Shown: positions 10,405-19,375, counted from the stretch's first letter. The stretch: DNA of 64,000 bases from Candidatus Phosphoribacter baldrii (GCA_016704565.1 JADIZV010000001.1:496001-560000), one strand, 5' to 3'. A program made the numbers and translations. The notes: generated by a model from the letters alone, not told the origin.

Positions 10405-12896
10405 GTGGCACCTCCAACAACATCCATCGATGCACTGGCGCGCCAATCGGCCATCCGCACAAGGGCCTCCAGGTAGGCGAGGCGGAAGGGGCCCAACTCC
10501 TCGACCAGCGCTGCGGCAAGGTCAGTCCAGGAGTCATTGCGACCGGCTCGGAAGATCGACAAGTCGATCCGTGACATTCCCAGCTCACCTTCGGGCAGCG
10601 CGAGCGTCGGGGTCTGTTCGCCGTCGAAGCACCCGAGGATGCTGCGGCCATCCCGACCGTCCCACCGGCCGTCCCGAGCACTCACCCGGACGTGACCATG
10701 GTGTGCCGCGACCAGATAGCGCACCAGTGGACGCCAGCGCGGCGCGACGTCGAGGTGATCGAGGACCGTTTCAGCACTCACCGTGTCAAGCATGAAGACC
10801 GACACCAACTCATGCCGGAAGCCTTCGCGGCGTGTGACACCCCGGGCCGGATCTTCGCGGACGACCCGCAACGCACCCTTCCCCGGCGACTTCGCCCACA
10901 CGCCTTCCGACTCCGGCGCACGTCCCGGGTTGGCTTGGACCAAAGCGCTTTGCCAGTCCGGATGCGCTTTGCCGACGTCGTGCAGGTATGCCGCCGCCAT
11001 CACCACACGAAGTAGTTCCGGCTCAATCCCGGGCGGGCTCAGAGCGGCAACCATCGCCCGCGCCTGACTGCGCGTCTCGTCGAGGTGTCTCTGCAGGGGG
11101 AGCCAGCACCCGGCCGGGTCGAAAGCACCCGGCTCCTCCGAGGCGGCATCCCCGTCGGGAACCGGTGGCGAGTCCGCCGCGGCGGTCTCAAAAGCCGCGA
11201 CGTCGACGTTGCCACGAAGCGTCGGCTGAAACCCCAGCTCCGGGTCGTAGCCGCCTGAGCGGGCTGTGACGAGCACCAGGCTCTGCGGCTTGAGCATTCG
11301 GCCCCGAGCCGGCAACCAGGCGTCCGCACTGGGCACGTAGACCCAGGCGGACACGTCGTCGCGCTTGACGAAGTCACGGGCCTTCGAAGGGCCGACCGGA
11401 CAACGAAACGCCTCGGGTGGGTGCTTTGCGCGTCCCCTGCCCTCCTGGACCTCGATCCAACCGTCCGGCACCCAGGACAGCTGGATATCGAGATCGAGCT
11501 CGGCGCGGATGTAGGGCTGAACGTCGATGTCCGAGCCGGACAGGTCCGGCGTGGTGTCGAAGAGTTGGTCGAAGTCTCGGCGGCGCAGGGTACGCAACCG
11601 CAGGTCAGGGAGTGGTAGTGCCGCTCCGGCCTCGCCCAAGGCGACCGAGGTCATCGCCGAGGACTCCAGACTCGCCAGCAGACTCACCGACGCGTTGACA
11701 TCGGCCGGAAGGTAAGGCTCTGCCTTCAACGGAGGCGCCCACCAGAGGACGGCCTCCCCGTCCGCCAACCGACCGGCCCTATTGCAACGGCCCGCCCGCT
11801 GGATCATCGACGTCCAGGGCGCCGCCTCGGTCACCATGGTGCGGGCGTCAATGTCCACGCCCGCCTCGATGGCTTGGGTTGTCACGACGATGCCGCCGTC
11901 GCCGTCCGGGTCGGCGATCGATTCGAGACGATCCATGTGTTTGGCCCGCTCCACGCCTCTGAATCGGGAGTGGATGAGAAGGCGGTCGACGTCCCCCGCC
12001 GCCTTCTTGAGCGCCTCGTAGACCTCGACAGCGCGATCGACCGTGTTGACGATGGCGAGCGTCAGACTTCCGGGCTGGTGCCGCTGGGCAATGGCTGCAG
12101 CAAACTCCTTCGCCGTCGTGACATCGGGAAGCCGGCGAATGGTCCGCGTCGCCGAAAGCCGCGTGCTCAGTGGGCCGGTTCGGTCTTCCTCGGCGAGGCG
12201 GACCACGCAGGCCGACTCCGCGTCGAAGGGCATGTCGACGGTGTCGAGAATTCGCTCGTCCACCGTGGCTGACATGACCGTCAGCCCCGAGGGCTCTGCC
12301 GTGCCGTATCGACGTTGGAAGGCATGCAGCTGACGCAATGTCGTCGTGCCCTGCGGCACCAACTGGATCTCGTCAACGACGATCTGGGCTCCGTTGGTGG
12401 CCAAGGCGAAGTCGATGGCATAGGAGCCTCGAGGCACCCCGTAGCCTCGCAGCAGTGCCCGCGACACCAACATGTCGAGAGTGCAAATGACCACCGCGTG
12501 CCGGTGCATGTCCACGCGCCACTCCCGCAGCGCCTGACGATCCAGCCGGCCGCCCATCATCAAGTGGACTCCGATGTGACTGTCGAGTCCAAGATTCCGC
12601 AGCCAGGTCCGGACCTGACGTTCAGTTTGGTCCGTCAGCGCCCGCGTCGGCAAAACCAGAAAGAGGCGCCGCGGTGTCGCATCACGAACGGAAACGTCCG
12701 GATGAATCAAGGCTCGAAATACCCAAGCGAGCGCGGTAGCTGTCTTGCCGGACCCGGTCGGGACCTGAATGAGGTCGGGGAACCCTTCCTCGGCAATGCG
12801 ACGCTGATACGCGTAAGGCTCTTGCCCCGGATTCCCGGTTGCCCGGGCGAACAACTCGTCGAATGACTGGGTCGCGACGACCCCCTGATCGGTCAT
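10401..12896 (-). CDS. cas3: Cas3, helicase with C-terminal HD nuclease (type I-G)
   Basis: 831 residues. The helicase comes first: Walker A VPTGSGKT near residue 45, DEIQ box at 175-178, MSAT near 208-211 and the arginine motif QRAGRCNRAG. The HD nuclease is at the C-terminus (YLHDVGKAHPDW around residue 635, then AAHHGH). This order, helicase then HD, is typical of I-G Cas3 and opposite to type I-E. It would unwind and degrade target DNA after Cascade binding. The ATG at 12896 is the start I favour; a GTG 9 bp upstream is possible. Upstream lies a 71-codon gene. Confidence 0.95.
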   Translation of the reverse strand: MTDQGVVATQSFDELFARATGNPGQEPYAYQRRIAEEGFPDLIQVPTGSGKTATALAWVFRALIHPDVSVRDATPRRLFLVLPTRALTDQTERQVRTWLRNLGLDSHIGVHLMMGGRLDRQALREWRVDMHRHAVVICTLDMLVSRALLRGYGVPRGSYAIDFALATNGAQIVVDEIQLVPQGTTTLRQLHAFQRRYGTAEPSGLTVMSATVDERILDTVDMPFDAESACVVRLAEEDRTGPLSTRLSATRTIRRLPDVTTAKEFAAAIAQRHQPGSLTLAIVNTVDRAVEVYEALKKAAGDVDRLLIHSRFRGVERAKHMDRLESIADPDGDGGIVVTTQAIEAGVDIDARTMVTEAAPWTSMIQRAGRCNRAGRLADGEAVLWWAPPLKAEPYLPADVNASVSLLASLESSAMTSVALGEAGAALPLPDLRLRTLRRRDFDQLFDTTPDLSGSDIDVQPYIRAELDLDIQLSWVPDGWIEVQEGRGRAKHPPEAFRCPVGPSKARDFVKRDDVSAWVYVPSADAWLPARGRMLKPQSLVLVTARSGGYDPELGFQPTLRGNVDVAAFETAAADSPPVPDGDAASEEPGAFDPAGCWLPLQRHLDETRSQARAMVAALSPPGIEPELLRVVMAAAYLHDVGKAHPDWQSALVQANPGRAPESEGVWAKSPGKGALRVVREDPARGVTRREGFRHELVSVFMLDTVSAETVLDHLDVAPRWRPLVRYLVAAHHGHVRVSARDGRWDGRDGRSILGCFDGEQTPTLALPEGELGMSRIDLSIFRAGRNDSWTDLAAALVEELGPFRLAYLEALVRMADWRASASMDVVGGAT

Positions 12897-12939
12897 GGAG
12901 GTCACCTTCCCACCGACCACCGACAACCGCACCCGGACG

Positions 12940-13155
12940 TCATGCGGGGACGCAGAAGTGGGCCAAGAAGCCCTGTGACTCGGCGTCGCGCAGCGTCCCG
13001 AATGGCACGGCAAGACCCGACGCAAGGAGCGAGTCGATCTGGCATGCCGTCGTGGCAACTGAGATTTGGTGGACGAGGCCCGACACCGGGTCACCGAACA
13101 GGTCAGGTAGGGCAACCAGGACGATGGTGGGCGTCGGCACAAGCGGATAGAGCAT
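12940..13155 (-). CDS. Small protein of unknown function, first gene of the cas operon
   Basis: 71 residues beginning MLYPLVPTPTIVLVALPDLFGD. I do not recognise the family. The ATG at 13155 is preceded by GGAGG at a spacing of 5, a stronger ribosome site than the one of cas3, and it lies between the cas promoter (13268-13296) and cas3, 43 bp ahead of the latter. The N-terminal part is hydrophobic; two cysteines occur (about residues 38 and 68). It could be a leader-type regulator, a small cas accessory, or a decayed fragment. Being the first cistron of the operon makes it worth testing. Confidence 0.55.
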   Translation of the reverse strand: MLYPLVPTPTIVLVALPDLFGDPVSGLVHQISVATTACQIDSLLASGLAVPFGTLRDAESQGFLAHFCVPA

Positions 13156-13232
13156 CAGTACCTCCAAGGCATGACGAAGTTGCCCTGGACCGCGGTACAC
13201 TGGCGATGCTTGGGGCCCGCGAACGCGGCCCA

Positions 13233-13264
13233 GGTCGGCGAAGCGTCAGACCGCTTCGCCGACC
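13233..13264. promoter_or_regulatory. Perfect 13-bp inverted repeat at the predicted cas transcription start
   Basis: GGTCGGCGAAGCG at 13233-13245 pairs perfectly with 13252-13264 across a 6-nt loop. The predicted -10 box ends at 13268, so transcription should start at about 13261, inside the palindrome. It may be an operator for a repressor of the cas operon or a stable hairpin at the 5' end of its mRNA. The sequence cannot separate these. Confidence 0.6.
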
Positions 13265-13267
13265 GTC

Positions 13268-13296
13268 ACATTAGTCACGATCTTCTGGCCAGTCAA
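13268..13296 (-). promoter_or_regulatory. Promoter of the cas operon
   Basis: On the minus strand TTGACT (13291-13296) and TAATGT (13268-13273) are separated by exactly 17 bp. This is close to the consensus for the main sigma factor and is the best promoter I see in the first 20 kb. It points into the 71-codon gene and cas3-csx17-csb1-csb2-cas4/1-cas2. Confidence 0.7.
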
Positions 13297-13429
13297 GCTT
13301 TTTCGTGCTCAAGGTTACTACTACGGCCTTCTACAGAAGGAGAGTTGACGTAGACTCGACCGAGGACGGGCTCCATTGGGGGTGCAGCAGGCCCGTTGTC
13401 GTAGCGCTTGACCGCGACCTTCCCGTCCA

Positions 13430-13464
13430 CTGGGGTGCCGGGCACACCGTGCCCGGCACCCCAG
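13430..13464 (-). terminator. Strong hairpin after glycerate kinase
   Basis: A perfect 16-bp stem (13430-13445 with 13449-13464, core GGGGTGCCGGGCAC) with a 3-nt loop lies directly behind the glxK stop. There is no T tract, as is usual for high-GC actinomycetes. Probably a transcription terminator or mRNA-stabilising hairpin. The rest of 13297-13468 holds no supported gene. Confidence 0.6.
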
Positions 13465-13468
13465 GCCG

Positions 13469-14601
13469 TCAGAGCCAGTCGGTGGCCATCTCGGCGCTCA
13501 TGTCCCTCAGCAACCGGGCAGCATCGGCCATACACACGGCCGGGTCGGGTTCCAGATCGGTCAAGGCATAGACCCTCGCGATCCCTGACGCGGCCACATC
13601 CTCCGCCGCCAACAACGAACGCCCGCACACCGCGACCACCGGTATGCCGTGTGCCCGCGCCGCCTTCGCCACCCCCGCAGGCGTCTTGCCCAGCAGCGTT
13701 TGCCGGTCCAGCGAACCCTCACCAGTCACGACCAGCGACGCCCCCCGGCACAACTCTTCGAACCCCATCAGATCCAGCACCAGCTCGACACCCGGCCGCA
13801 TCCGCGCGCCCAGGACAGCCTGGGCGGCATACCCGACGCCGCCGGCCGCCCCCGCTCCCGGCAGCCGAGTGTCGTCCCGCCCCATCGCCGCCGTCACCAA
13901 CCCCGAAAACCGAGTCAACCCCGACTCCAACACGACCCGCTCGGTCTCGCCCGCCCCCTTCTGCGGGCCGAAGATCGCCACCGCACCCGACTCCCCGAGC
14001 AGCGGGTTGTTGACATCGCACGCCACCGTCAACGACACCTCGCGCAGCCGCGGATTCAAGCCAGTCAGGTCCAGCGACGCCAGCCCGACCAGCGCCCCTC
14101 CCCCGTCCGGCAGCTCGCGCCCATCAGCGTCCAGCAGCCGTGCCCCCAGCGCCGCAAGCAGGCCCGCTCCCCGTCGTTGCTCGCACTCCCGCCGATCCCC
14201 ATGACCACGGACGTCACCGACGGGTCCGCGAGCGCGGCCGCCAGCACCTCGCCCAACCCCCGCGACGTCGCGGTCAGTGGCGCCTTGACTCCGCCAGGCA
14301 GGTGGACGATCCCGCACGCGTCGGCCATCTCGACGACCGCGACGCCGGCGCGCACGGCATACCCGCTGACGTTGGGCGCCCCCGTCGGGCCGGCGACGGT
14401 GACGGGCACGTGCCGGAAGCCGACTGATTCAGCGGCCGCGAGCGTCCCGTCGCCACCGTCCGCGACGAGCACGGCGCGCACCTCGCGCTCGGGCGCGGCT
14501 GCCGCGATCCCCGCGCGGATCGCCTCGACGACCTCGCTCGCAGTGAGCGAACCCTTGAACTTGTCACACGCGATGACGACGTGCCCCGACGCTGCGGCCA
14601 T
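13469..14601 (-). pseudogene. glxK: Glycerate kinase, interrupted by a one-base frameshift
   Basis: The first part, read from the ATG at 14601 (MAAASGHVVIACDKFKGSL), carries the glycerate kinase N-terminus with ADGGDGT and MGIGGSASNDG. The rest, in another frame, continues with GAGLLAALGARLLDADG through VTGEGSLDRQTLLGKTP to TGA at 13469. The frames join if one G is added to a run of four (plus-strand C run 14169-14172). So either a single-base deletion inactivated the gene or the base call is wrong. Intact, it would phosphorylate glycerate made from glyoxylate. It is divergent from arcC and near a glyoxylate reductase gene, which supports that role. Confidence 0.85.
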
Positions 14602-14706
14602 GCGCCACACCCTAACCACGCCCGTCACCGCGAGTGGGGACAAGAGTCCCCATCGGGTATGCCGTCGCGGAGCTACCCTCGGAGGTGGGACAAGGAGGCC
14701 CCCGGA

Positions 14707-15657
14707 ATGCGGATCGTCGTCGCCCTCGGCGGCAATGCGTTGTTGCGCCGAGGCGAGCCTCCGACCGCTGAGCTTCAGCGGGCCAACGTCCGCGCCGCCG
14801 CCCAGGCCCTCGCCCCGCTCGCCCGCGAGCACGAGCTTGTCATCACCCACGGCAATGGCCCGCAGGTCGGCTTGCTCGCGCTGCAAGCCGCCGCACTCCC
14901 GGACGTCGCGGCATACCCCTTGGACCTGCTCGGCGCGCAGACCGACGGGATGATCGGCTATCTCATCGAGCAAGAGCTGGGCAACCTGCTCCCCGAAAAC
15001 CAGCCGCTGGCAACGCTGTTGACGATGACCGAGGTCGACCCCGACGATCCGGCGTTCGCCGACCCGACGAAGTTCGTCGGCCCGGTCTATGACGAGGCCA
15101 CCGCCCGGGCGCTGGCCGCCGAACGCGGGTGGGTCGTCAAACCCGATGGGCCGCACTGGCGCCGGGTCGTGGCCTCGCCAAAACCGCAGCGGATCTTCGA
15201 GATTCGCCCCATCGATCTGTTGTTGCGCTCGGGGTGCGTCGTCATCGCGGCGGGCGGGGGCGGCATACCGACGATGTTCGCCCGCGACACGCACGGGCGA
15301 CCGTCCAACGTCCTCGGCGGCGTCGAGGCCGTCGTCGACAAGGACCTCGCCTCGGGCGTCCTCGCGCGCGAACTGGCCGCGGACGCCTTCGTCATGGCGA
15401 CCGACGTCCCAGCCGTCATCGACGGATGGGGTATGCCGTCCGCCCGCCAGATCGCCTCGGCTCACCCCGAGTGGCTGCTCGCCCAGGGCTACCCGGCCGG
15501 CTCGATGGGACCCAAGGTCGAGGCGGCGGCCGCGTTCGCGACGGCGACCGGGCGGCCCGCGGCCATCGGGGCACTTGAGTCGATTGGTGCCCTGCTCGAC
15601 GGTCAGGCAGGCACACTCGTCAGCACAGGTCTTGCGGAGCCCATCCGGTTCCGATGA
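14707..15657 (+). CDS. arcC: Carbamate kinase
   Basis: 316 residues. Opens MRIVVALGGNALL, with HGNGPQVGLL, then PVYDEATARALAAERGW and VIAAGGGGIPT, all hallmarks of carbamate kinase. It makes ATP from carbamoyl phosphate in the fermentation of arginine, ureides or agmatine. The ATG at 14707 follows a purine-rich stretch (ACAAGGAGG region at 14690-14700). No arginine deiminase or carbamoyltransferase is nearby; with glxK and a glyoxylate reductase as neighbours, ureide use is an alternative to the arginine route, by inference only. The Ile of GGIPT uses the rare codon ATA inside a GGCATAC word (15262-15268). Confidence 0.93.
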   Translation: MRIVVALGGNALLRRGEPPTAELQRANVRAAAQALAPLAREHELVITHGNGPQVGLLALQAAALPDVAAYPLDLLGAQTDGMIGYLIEQELGNLLPENQPLATLLTMTEVDPDDPAFADPTKFVGPVYDEATARALAAERGWVVKPDGPHWRRVVASPKPQRIFEIRPIDLLLRSGCVVIAAGGGGIPTMFARDTHGRPSNVLGGVEAVVDKDLASGVLARELAADAFVMATDVPAVIDGWGMPSARQIASAHPEWLLAQGYPAGSMGPKVEAAAAFATATGRPAAIGALESIGALLDGQAGTLVSTGLAEPIRFR

Positions 15658-15722
15658 GGTATGCACACCACGGGCGACCGCAACCCCGGACGCTCGGACA
15701 GCCCACACGAAGGGATAGCGCA

Positions 15723-16916
15723 GTGCCATTCGCAGAACGCATCAACCGACTCGGGACCGAGACTGCCTTTGCCGTCTCGCTAGCGGCGGCGGCCTGGGGA
15801 GCCCAAGGACATCGCATCTATCCCTTCCACCTCGGCGACATCGATCTGCCAACTCCGGCGAATATCGTTGCGGCGATGGACAAATCGATCGCCGACGGCA
15901 AGACCGGCTACTGCCCCGGCGCCGGAATCACGCCGCTGCGCGAGGCCCTGGCGGCCGACATCGGCGGGCGGCGCGGGCTCGCGCTCACCCCCGACAACAT
16001 CACCATCCACCCGGGTGGCAAGCCGGTCATCACCAAGTTCGTCCAGGCGCTCATCGAGTTCGGCGACGAGGTGCTCTATCCCAACCCGGGCTATCCGATC
16101 TATGAGAGCCAGATCGAGTTCATCGGCGGCAAGCCGCTGGCCTATCGCTATCTGCCGACCGCGACCGGCTTCGAGATCGACCTCGACCAGATCCGCTCGC
16201 TCATCACCCCGGCGACCAAGGCGATCGTCTACAACAACCTGCAAAACCCCATCTCCGCCGAATCCACCCAGGCCGAGATGGAGGCGATCGCGCAGATCGC
16301 CATCGAGCACGACCTGTGGGTGCTCGCCGACGAGGCCTACTTCGAGATGCGCTACTCCGGCACGTCGTCGTCGATCGCCTCGCTGCCGGGCATGGCCGAG
16401 CGGACCGTCATCCTCTACACCTTCTCCAAGAAGTTCGCGATGACCGGATGGCGGCTGGGTGCGGCGGTTGCGCCGACCGAGTTGTCGAGCGTGTTCAGCA
16501 AGCTCAACACCAACAACGAGTCGTGCACGACGCACTTCGTCCAGTGGGCCGGTGTCGAGGCCGTGTTGGGCGACCAGACCGGCGTCACCGCGATTCGGGA
16601 GACGCTGCGCGGTCGCCGCGACGCGGCATACGACATGCTCGTGAGTATGCCGGGTGTCCGGCTGAGCAAGCCGAACGCCACCTTCTATCTCTTCCCCGAC
16701 GTCACGGAAGCCATGGCCGCCAAGGGAATTGACAGCCTGCCCGAGTTCGCCGACCGCGCGCTCAAGGAGACGGGCGTGTCGTTCTGCACGCGGCTGCACT
16801 TCGGTCGGCCGCAGCCGGGCGAGGACCGCAAGTATGTGCGGTTCGCCTATTCCGGCCTGCCGGAGTCGGACATCCGCGAGGGTCTGGGCATCCTCAAGCA
16901 GTGGATCGAGGCCTGA
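15723..16916 (+). CDS. PLP-dependent aminotransferase, class I/II
   Basis: 397 residues from a GTG at 15723 preceded by GAAGGGA. Fold type I aminotransferase: HPGGKPVITKFVQALIEFGDEVL, the pyridoxal-binding YNNLQNPISAESTQAEME region, LADEAYFEM with the Asp for the ring nitrogen, and TFSKKFAMTGWRLG with the Schiff-base lysine. Substrate cannot be read from the sequence. The downstream reductase starts 1 nt after the stop, so the two form an operon; a transaminase producing a 2-oxoacid such as glyoxylate or hydroxypyruvate for the reductase would make sense, by inference. The usual NNPxNPTG motif is replaced by NNLQNPIS. Confidence 0.85.
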   Translation: MPFAERINRLGTETAFAVSLAAAAWGAQGHRIYPFHLGDIDLPTPANIVAAMDKSIADGKTGYCPGAGITPLREALAADIGGRRGLALTPDNITIHPGGKPVITKFVQALIEFGDEVLYPNPGYPIYESQIEFIGGKPLAYRYLPTATGFEIDLDQIRSLITPATKAIVYNNLQNPISAESTQAEMEAIAQIAIEHDLWVLADEAYFEMRYSGTSSSIASLPGMAERTVILYTFSKKFAMTGWRLGAAVAPTELSSVFSKLNTNNESCTTHFVQWAGVEAVLGDQTGVTAIRETLRGRRDAAYDMLVSMPGVRLSKPNATFYLFPDVTEAMAAKGIDSLPEFADRALKETGVSFCTRLHFGRPQPGEDRKYVRFAYSGLPESDIREGLGILKQWIEA

Positions 16917-16917
16917 C

Positions 16918-17883
16918 ATGGCTGTTGTCGTCGTGACCAACCGGATCCCCGAGTCGGGGATGGCCAAGCTGCGCGCCGAGCATGAGGTGCGCGCCTGGGA
17001 GCACGAGGAGTGCATCTCGCGGGAGGAGGCGCTGCGGCTGGTCGCGGGCGCCGACGCCGTGTTGACGTTGCTCACCGAGCGGGTCGACGGGGAGTTCCTC
17101 GACGCGGCCGGGCCCCAGCTGAAGGTCGTCGCGAACGTGGCGGTCGGCTACAACAACATCGACGTCGCCGCGTGCGAGGCGCGGGGGGTCATCGCGACCA
17201 ACACGCCTCGCGTGCTGACCGAGACGACGGCGGACACGGCGTTCGGGCTCATGCTCATGGTGACCCGCCGCTTCGGCGAGGGCGAGCGGATCATTCGCTC
17301 GCAGACCCCGTGGCAGTGGGGCATGTTCTATCTGCTGGGAATGGGGTTGCAGGGCAAGACCATTGGCATCGTCGGGATGGGTCAGATCGGGATCGCGATG
17401 GCTCGCCGCGCGAAGGCGTTCGGCATGTCCATTGTGTATGCCGATGACTACGACCCGCCGGCCGCTGCGGTCGAGGGGTTGGACGCGCGGAAGGTGTCGC
17501 TCGACGAGTTGTTCGCGACGGCCGACGTCGTGTCGCTGCACTGCCCCTACCTGCCCTCGACCCACCACCTCGTGGACGAGGCGCGGCTGCGCTCGATGAA
17601 GCGCACGGCATACCTGGTCAACTCGGCCCGCGGCCCGATCGTCGACGAGGAGGCGCTCGTTGCGGCGCTGCGCGCGGGCGAGATCGCGGGTGCGGGGCTG
17701 GACGTGTTCGAGAAGGAGCCTGCCGTGCATCCCGGGCTGCTCGAGCTTGAGAACGTCGTGCTGCTGCCGCACCTGGGGTCGGCGACGACGGAGACACGGG
17801 CGGCGATGGCCGACCTGGCCGCCGACAACGCGTTGGCGGTGCTGCGCGGCGACGCTCCGTTGACTCCGGTGACCAAGCTGTAG
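16918..17883 (+). CDS. D-2-hydroxyacid dehydrogenase, glyoxylate/hydroxypyruvate reductase type
   Basis: 321 residues. NAD(P)-binding fold GIVGMGQIG in the middle, NSARGPIVDE with the catalytic Arg, DVFEKEP with the Glu and LLPHLGSAT with the His. VAVGYNNIDV and the TADTAFGLML helix are typical of the glyoxylate reductase branch. Reduces glyoxylate to glycolate or hydroxypyruvate to D-glycerate. ATG at 16918, one base after the aminotransferase stop. It would feed glycerate to the kinase encoded at 13469-14601, were that intact. Confidence 0.88.
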   Translation: MAVVVVTNRIPESGMAKLRAEHEVRAWEHEECISREEALRLVAGADAVLTLLTERVDGEFLDAAGPQLKVVANVAVGYNNIDVAACEARGVIATNTPRVLTETTADTAFGLMLMVTRRFGEGERIIRSQTPWQWGMFYLLGMGLQGKTIGIVGMGQIGIAMARRAKAFGMSIVYADDYDPPAAAVEGLDARKVSLDELFATADVVSLHCPYLPSTHHLVDEARLRSMKRTAYLVNSARGPIVDEEALVAALRAGEIAGAGLDVFEKEPAVHPGLLELENVVLLPHLGSATTETRAAMADLAADNALAVLRGDAPLTPVTKL

Positions 17884-17894
17884 GTGTCTCTAGG

Positions 17895-17935
<41 letters not shown>

Positions 17936-18003
17936 GCGAGGTGGCGCAAGCGCTGCGGGGTTGTCCCTCGACAGCGGCCAGGCGGGGGCGCATAGTTGAC
18001 GGT

Positions 18004-18183
18004 ATGAGCGCTCTCGCGGCCGTGGGTCGAACGGTTCGTCGTGTCTGGGGACGGGCGTGGCCACCGAGCAAGTGGGTGGCCGACAGCCCGGCGTCGCGGC
18101 GGCCGCCGATGAGCAACTACATCCCGAACAGCGACGGCAAGGGCGGCAAGGTCATCTCCAGCGGGCACCCCGGGGGCAACTGA
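18004..18183 (+). CDS. Possible small basic protein, 59 residues
   Basis: Reads MSALAAVGRTVRRVWGRAWP and ends KVISSGHPGGN. No family recognised and only a weak ribosome site. The codon pattern resembles real genes here, and the ORF stops just before a perfect palindrome, as a terminated gene would. An upstream in-frame start would run through the GGCGAC tract and is less likely. Low confidence that it is expressed. Confidence 0.35.
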   Translation: MSALAAVGRTVRRVWGRAWPPSKWVADSPASRRPPMSNYIPNSDGKGGKVISSGHPGGN

Positions 18184-18197
18184 GCCGCCGCGCTGGC

Positions 18198-18245
18198 ATC
18201 TGTGGAGTGTTAGCCACACTCGAGTGTGGCTAACACTCCACAGAT
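18198..18245. repeat. Perfect 48-bp palindrome, copy 1 of a two-copy family
   Basis: Two 24-base arms with no loop, core GTGGAGTGTTAGCCAC. It lies between the convergent genes at 18004 and 18314, so it could terminate both. A second element with the same core is at 20659-20708, which suggests a dispersed repeat family rather than two chance terminators. Confidence 0.85.
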
Positions 18246-18313
18246 CGGGCCAGGTGGTCGCGGCGGCATACCTGCCGATCCACTTGGCCGCGGTCTTGCT
18301 GGCTCCGCGACGC

Positions 18314-19270
18314 TCAGGCGTCGGTGAGGCGGACGAGGACCTGCAATGAGCCGTCGGTGATGGCCATCAGCGTGGCGATGGTGAGCATGACGCGGGCGTG
18401 GATGAAGCGCTCGCGGTCCACCTGATGCGATGGCAACGGGAACAGCGCCTGGACCAGCTGCCGTGATCGCCACAGGTCATAGCCGAAGGCCTGCGCCCCG
18501 CCGTGGTCGGCAGCAAAACGGTTGGACGACAACGTGGTTCCGTCGACCATGTTGACGACGACGAACGCCTCTTGGTGACGGCCCTTGAGCATCGAGACAC
18601 TGCCGGGCGCTTTGCGCTCGAGCAGGTCGATGATCTCGCCGCGCCCGTGGAAGTAGCCCACCGAACGGCTCTGCAACACCAGCCCCGCACCCATGACCCG
18701 CAAGTAGTGGTCACGGTTGAAGTCGGCGTCGAGGATCGTCTTGACGAGGCGCTTGTGGTCCTCGACGAGCATCGGGTTGGTCATGCAGTCGAGCACCGAC
18801 TGGAGGCCGTCGATGGCGCCGCAGCCGACGCCGTCGCCTGACTCGGCGTCCTCGTCGCGGTGCCCGCCGGGTGAGAGCCCGAGCCGCAGGTAGGACTCGA
18901 TCATCATCTCCGCATCGCCGGTGAAGGTGCCCCGGGTGAGGTCGTCCTTGTCGACGCCGAGCCGATAGGCCAGCGCCGAGCCGGGAGCCCCGCCCGGCAC
19001 CTGTGGACCGAGGGCCGCCTCATCGAGCTCGGGGTCGTGCCGGCCGTCGATGCACCGGGTCTTGGCGCGCGGATCGACCGTCACGTAGTAGTCGTCCAAC
19101 CGCCCGATGACCTCAGCCAGGCGCGGCCCAACTCCGTTGGCGGACAACGGTCCCGGCCACACCTTGTCCGACAGCCGACCCAACGAGATCGCCACAGGGG
19201 CACCCGACTCAAGGTCGAGGCCGTGGTCCGTGCCGTGCCCCAGGCGGTGATCGATGCGCTCATGCACCAC
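18314..19270 (-). CDS. Carbonic-anhydrase-like protein (possible cadmium-type CA fold), unknown role
   Basis: About 318 residues if it starts at the GTG at 19270; a GTG 3 bp on is equally possible and no strong ribosome site decides. A Cys in RCIDGRHDP, a His in GGHRDED and a Cys in VGCGAIDG are spaced as in the Cys-His-Cys metal site of CDCA-type carbonic anhydrases, and the surrounding glycine-rich phrases resemble that family. The C-terminal half (AFVVVNMVDGTTLSSNRFAAD) I do not recognise. The assignment is by motif only. Divergent from rtcB. Confidence 0.45.
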   Translation of the reverse strand: MVHERIDHRLGHGTDHGLDLESGAPVAISLGRLSDKVWPGPLSANGVGPRLAEVIGRLDDYYVTVDPRAKTRCIDGRHDPELDEAALGPQVPGGAPGSALAYRLGVDKDDLTRGTFTGDAEMMIESYLRLGLSPGGHRDEDAESGDGVGCGAIDGLQSVLDCMTNPMLVEDHKRLVKTILDADFNRDHYLRVMGAGLVLQSRSVGYFHGRGEIIDLLERKAPGSVSMLKGRHQEAFVVVNMVDGTTLSSNRFAADHGGAQAFGYDLWRSRQLVQALFPLPSHQVDRERFIHARVMLTIATLMAITDGSLQVLVRLTDA

Positions 19271-19375
19271 CGCCGGATCGTACCGCCGCCCTTCAACCCT
19301 GGCCAGGTGCGGGCGGGCGGCATACGGGGGATAACTCGGGTGCGGGGCTCCTGACCGGATGCCTACCCTGGTCGG

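Noticed and set aside
13293..13628. Minus-strand frame between the cas promoter and glxK
   Set aside because: Overlaps the glxK end in another frame and the terminator hairpin; glycine/arginine-rich noise.
14065..15729. 554-codon minus-strand frame covering arcC
   Set aside because: Only its last part is real (glycerate kinase N-terminus); the rest is antisense to carbamate kinase.
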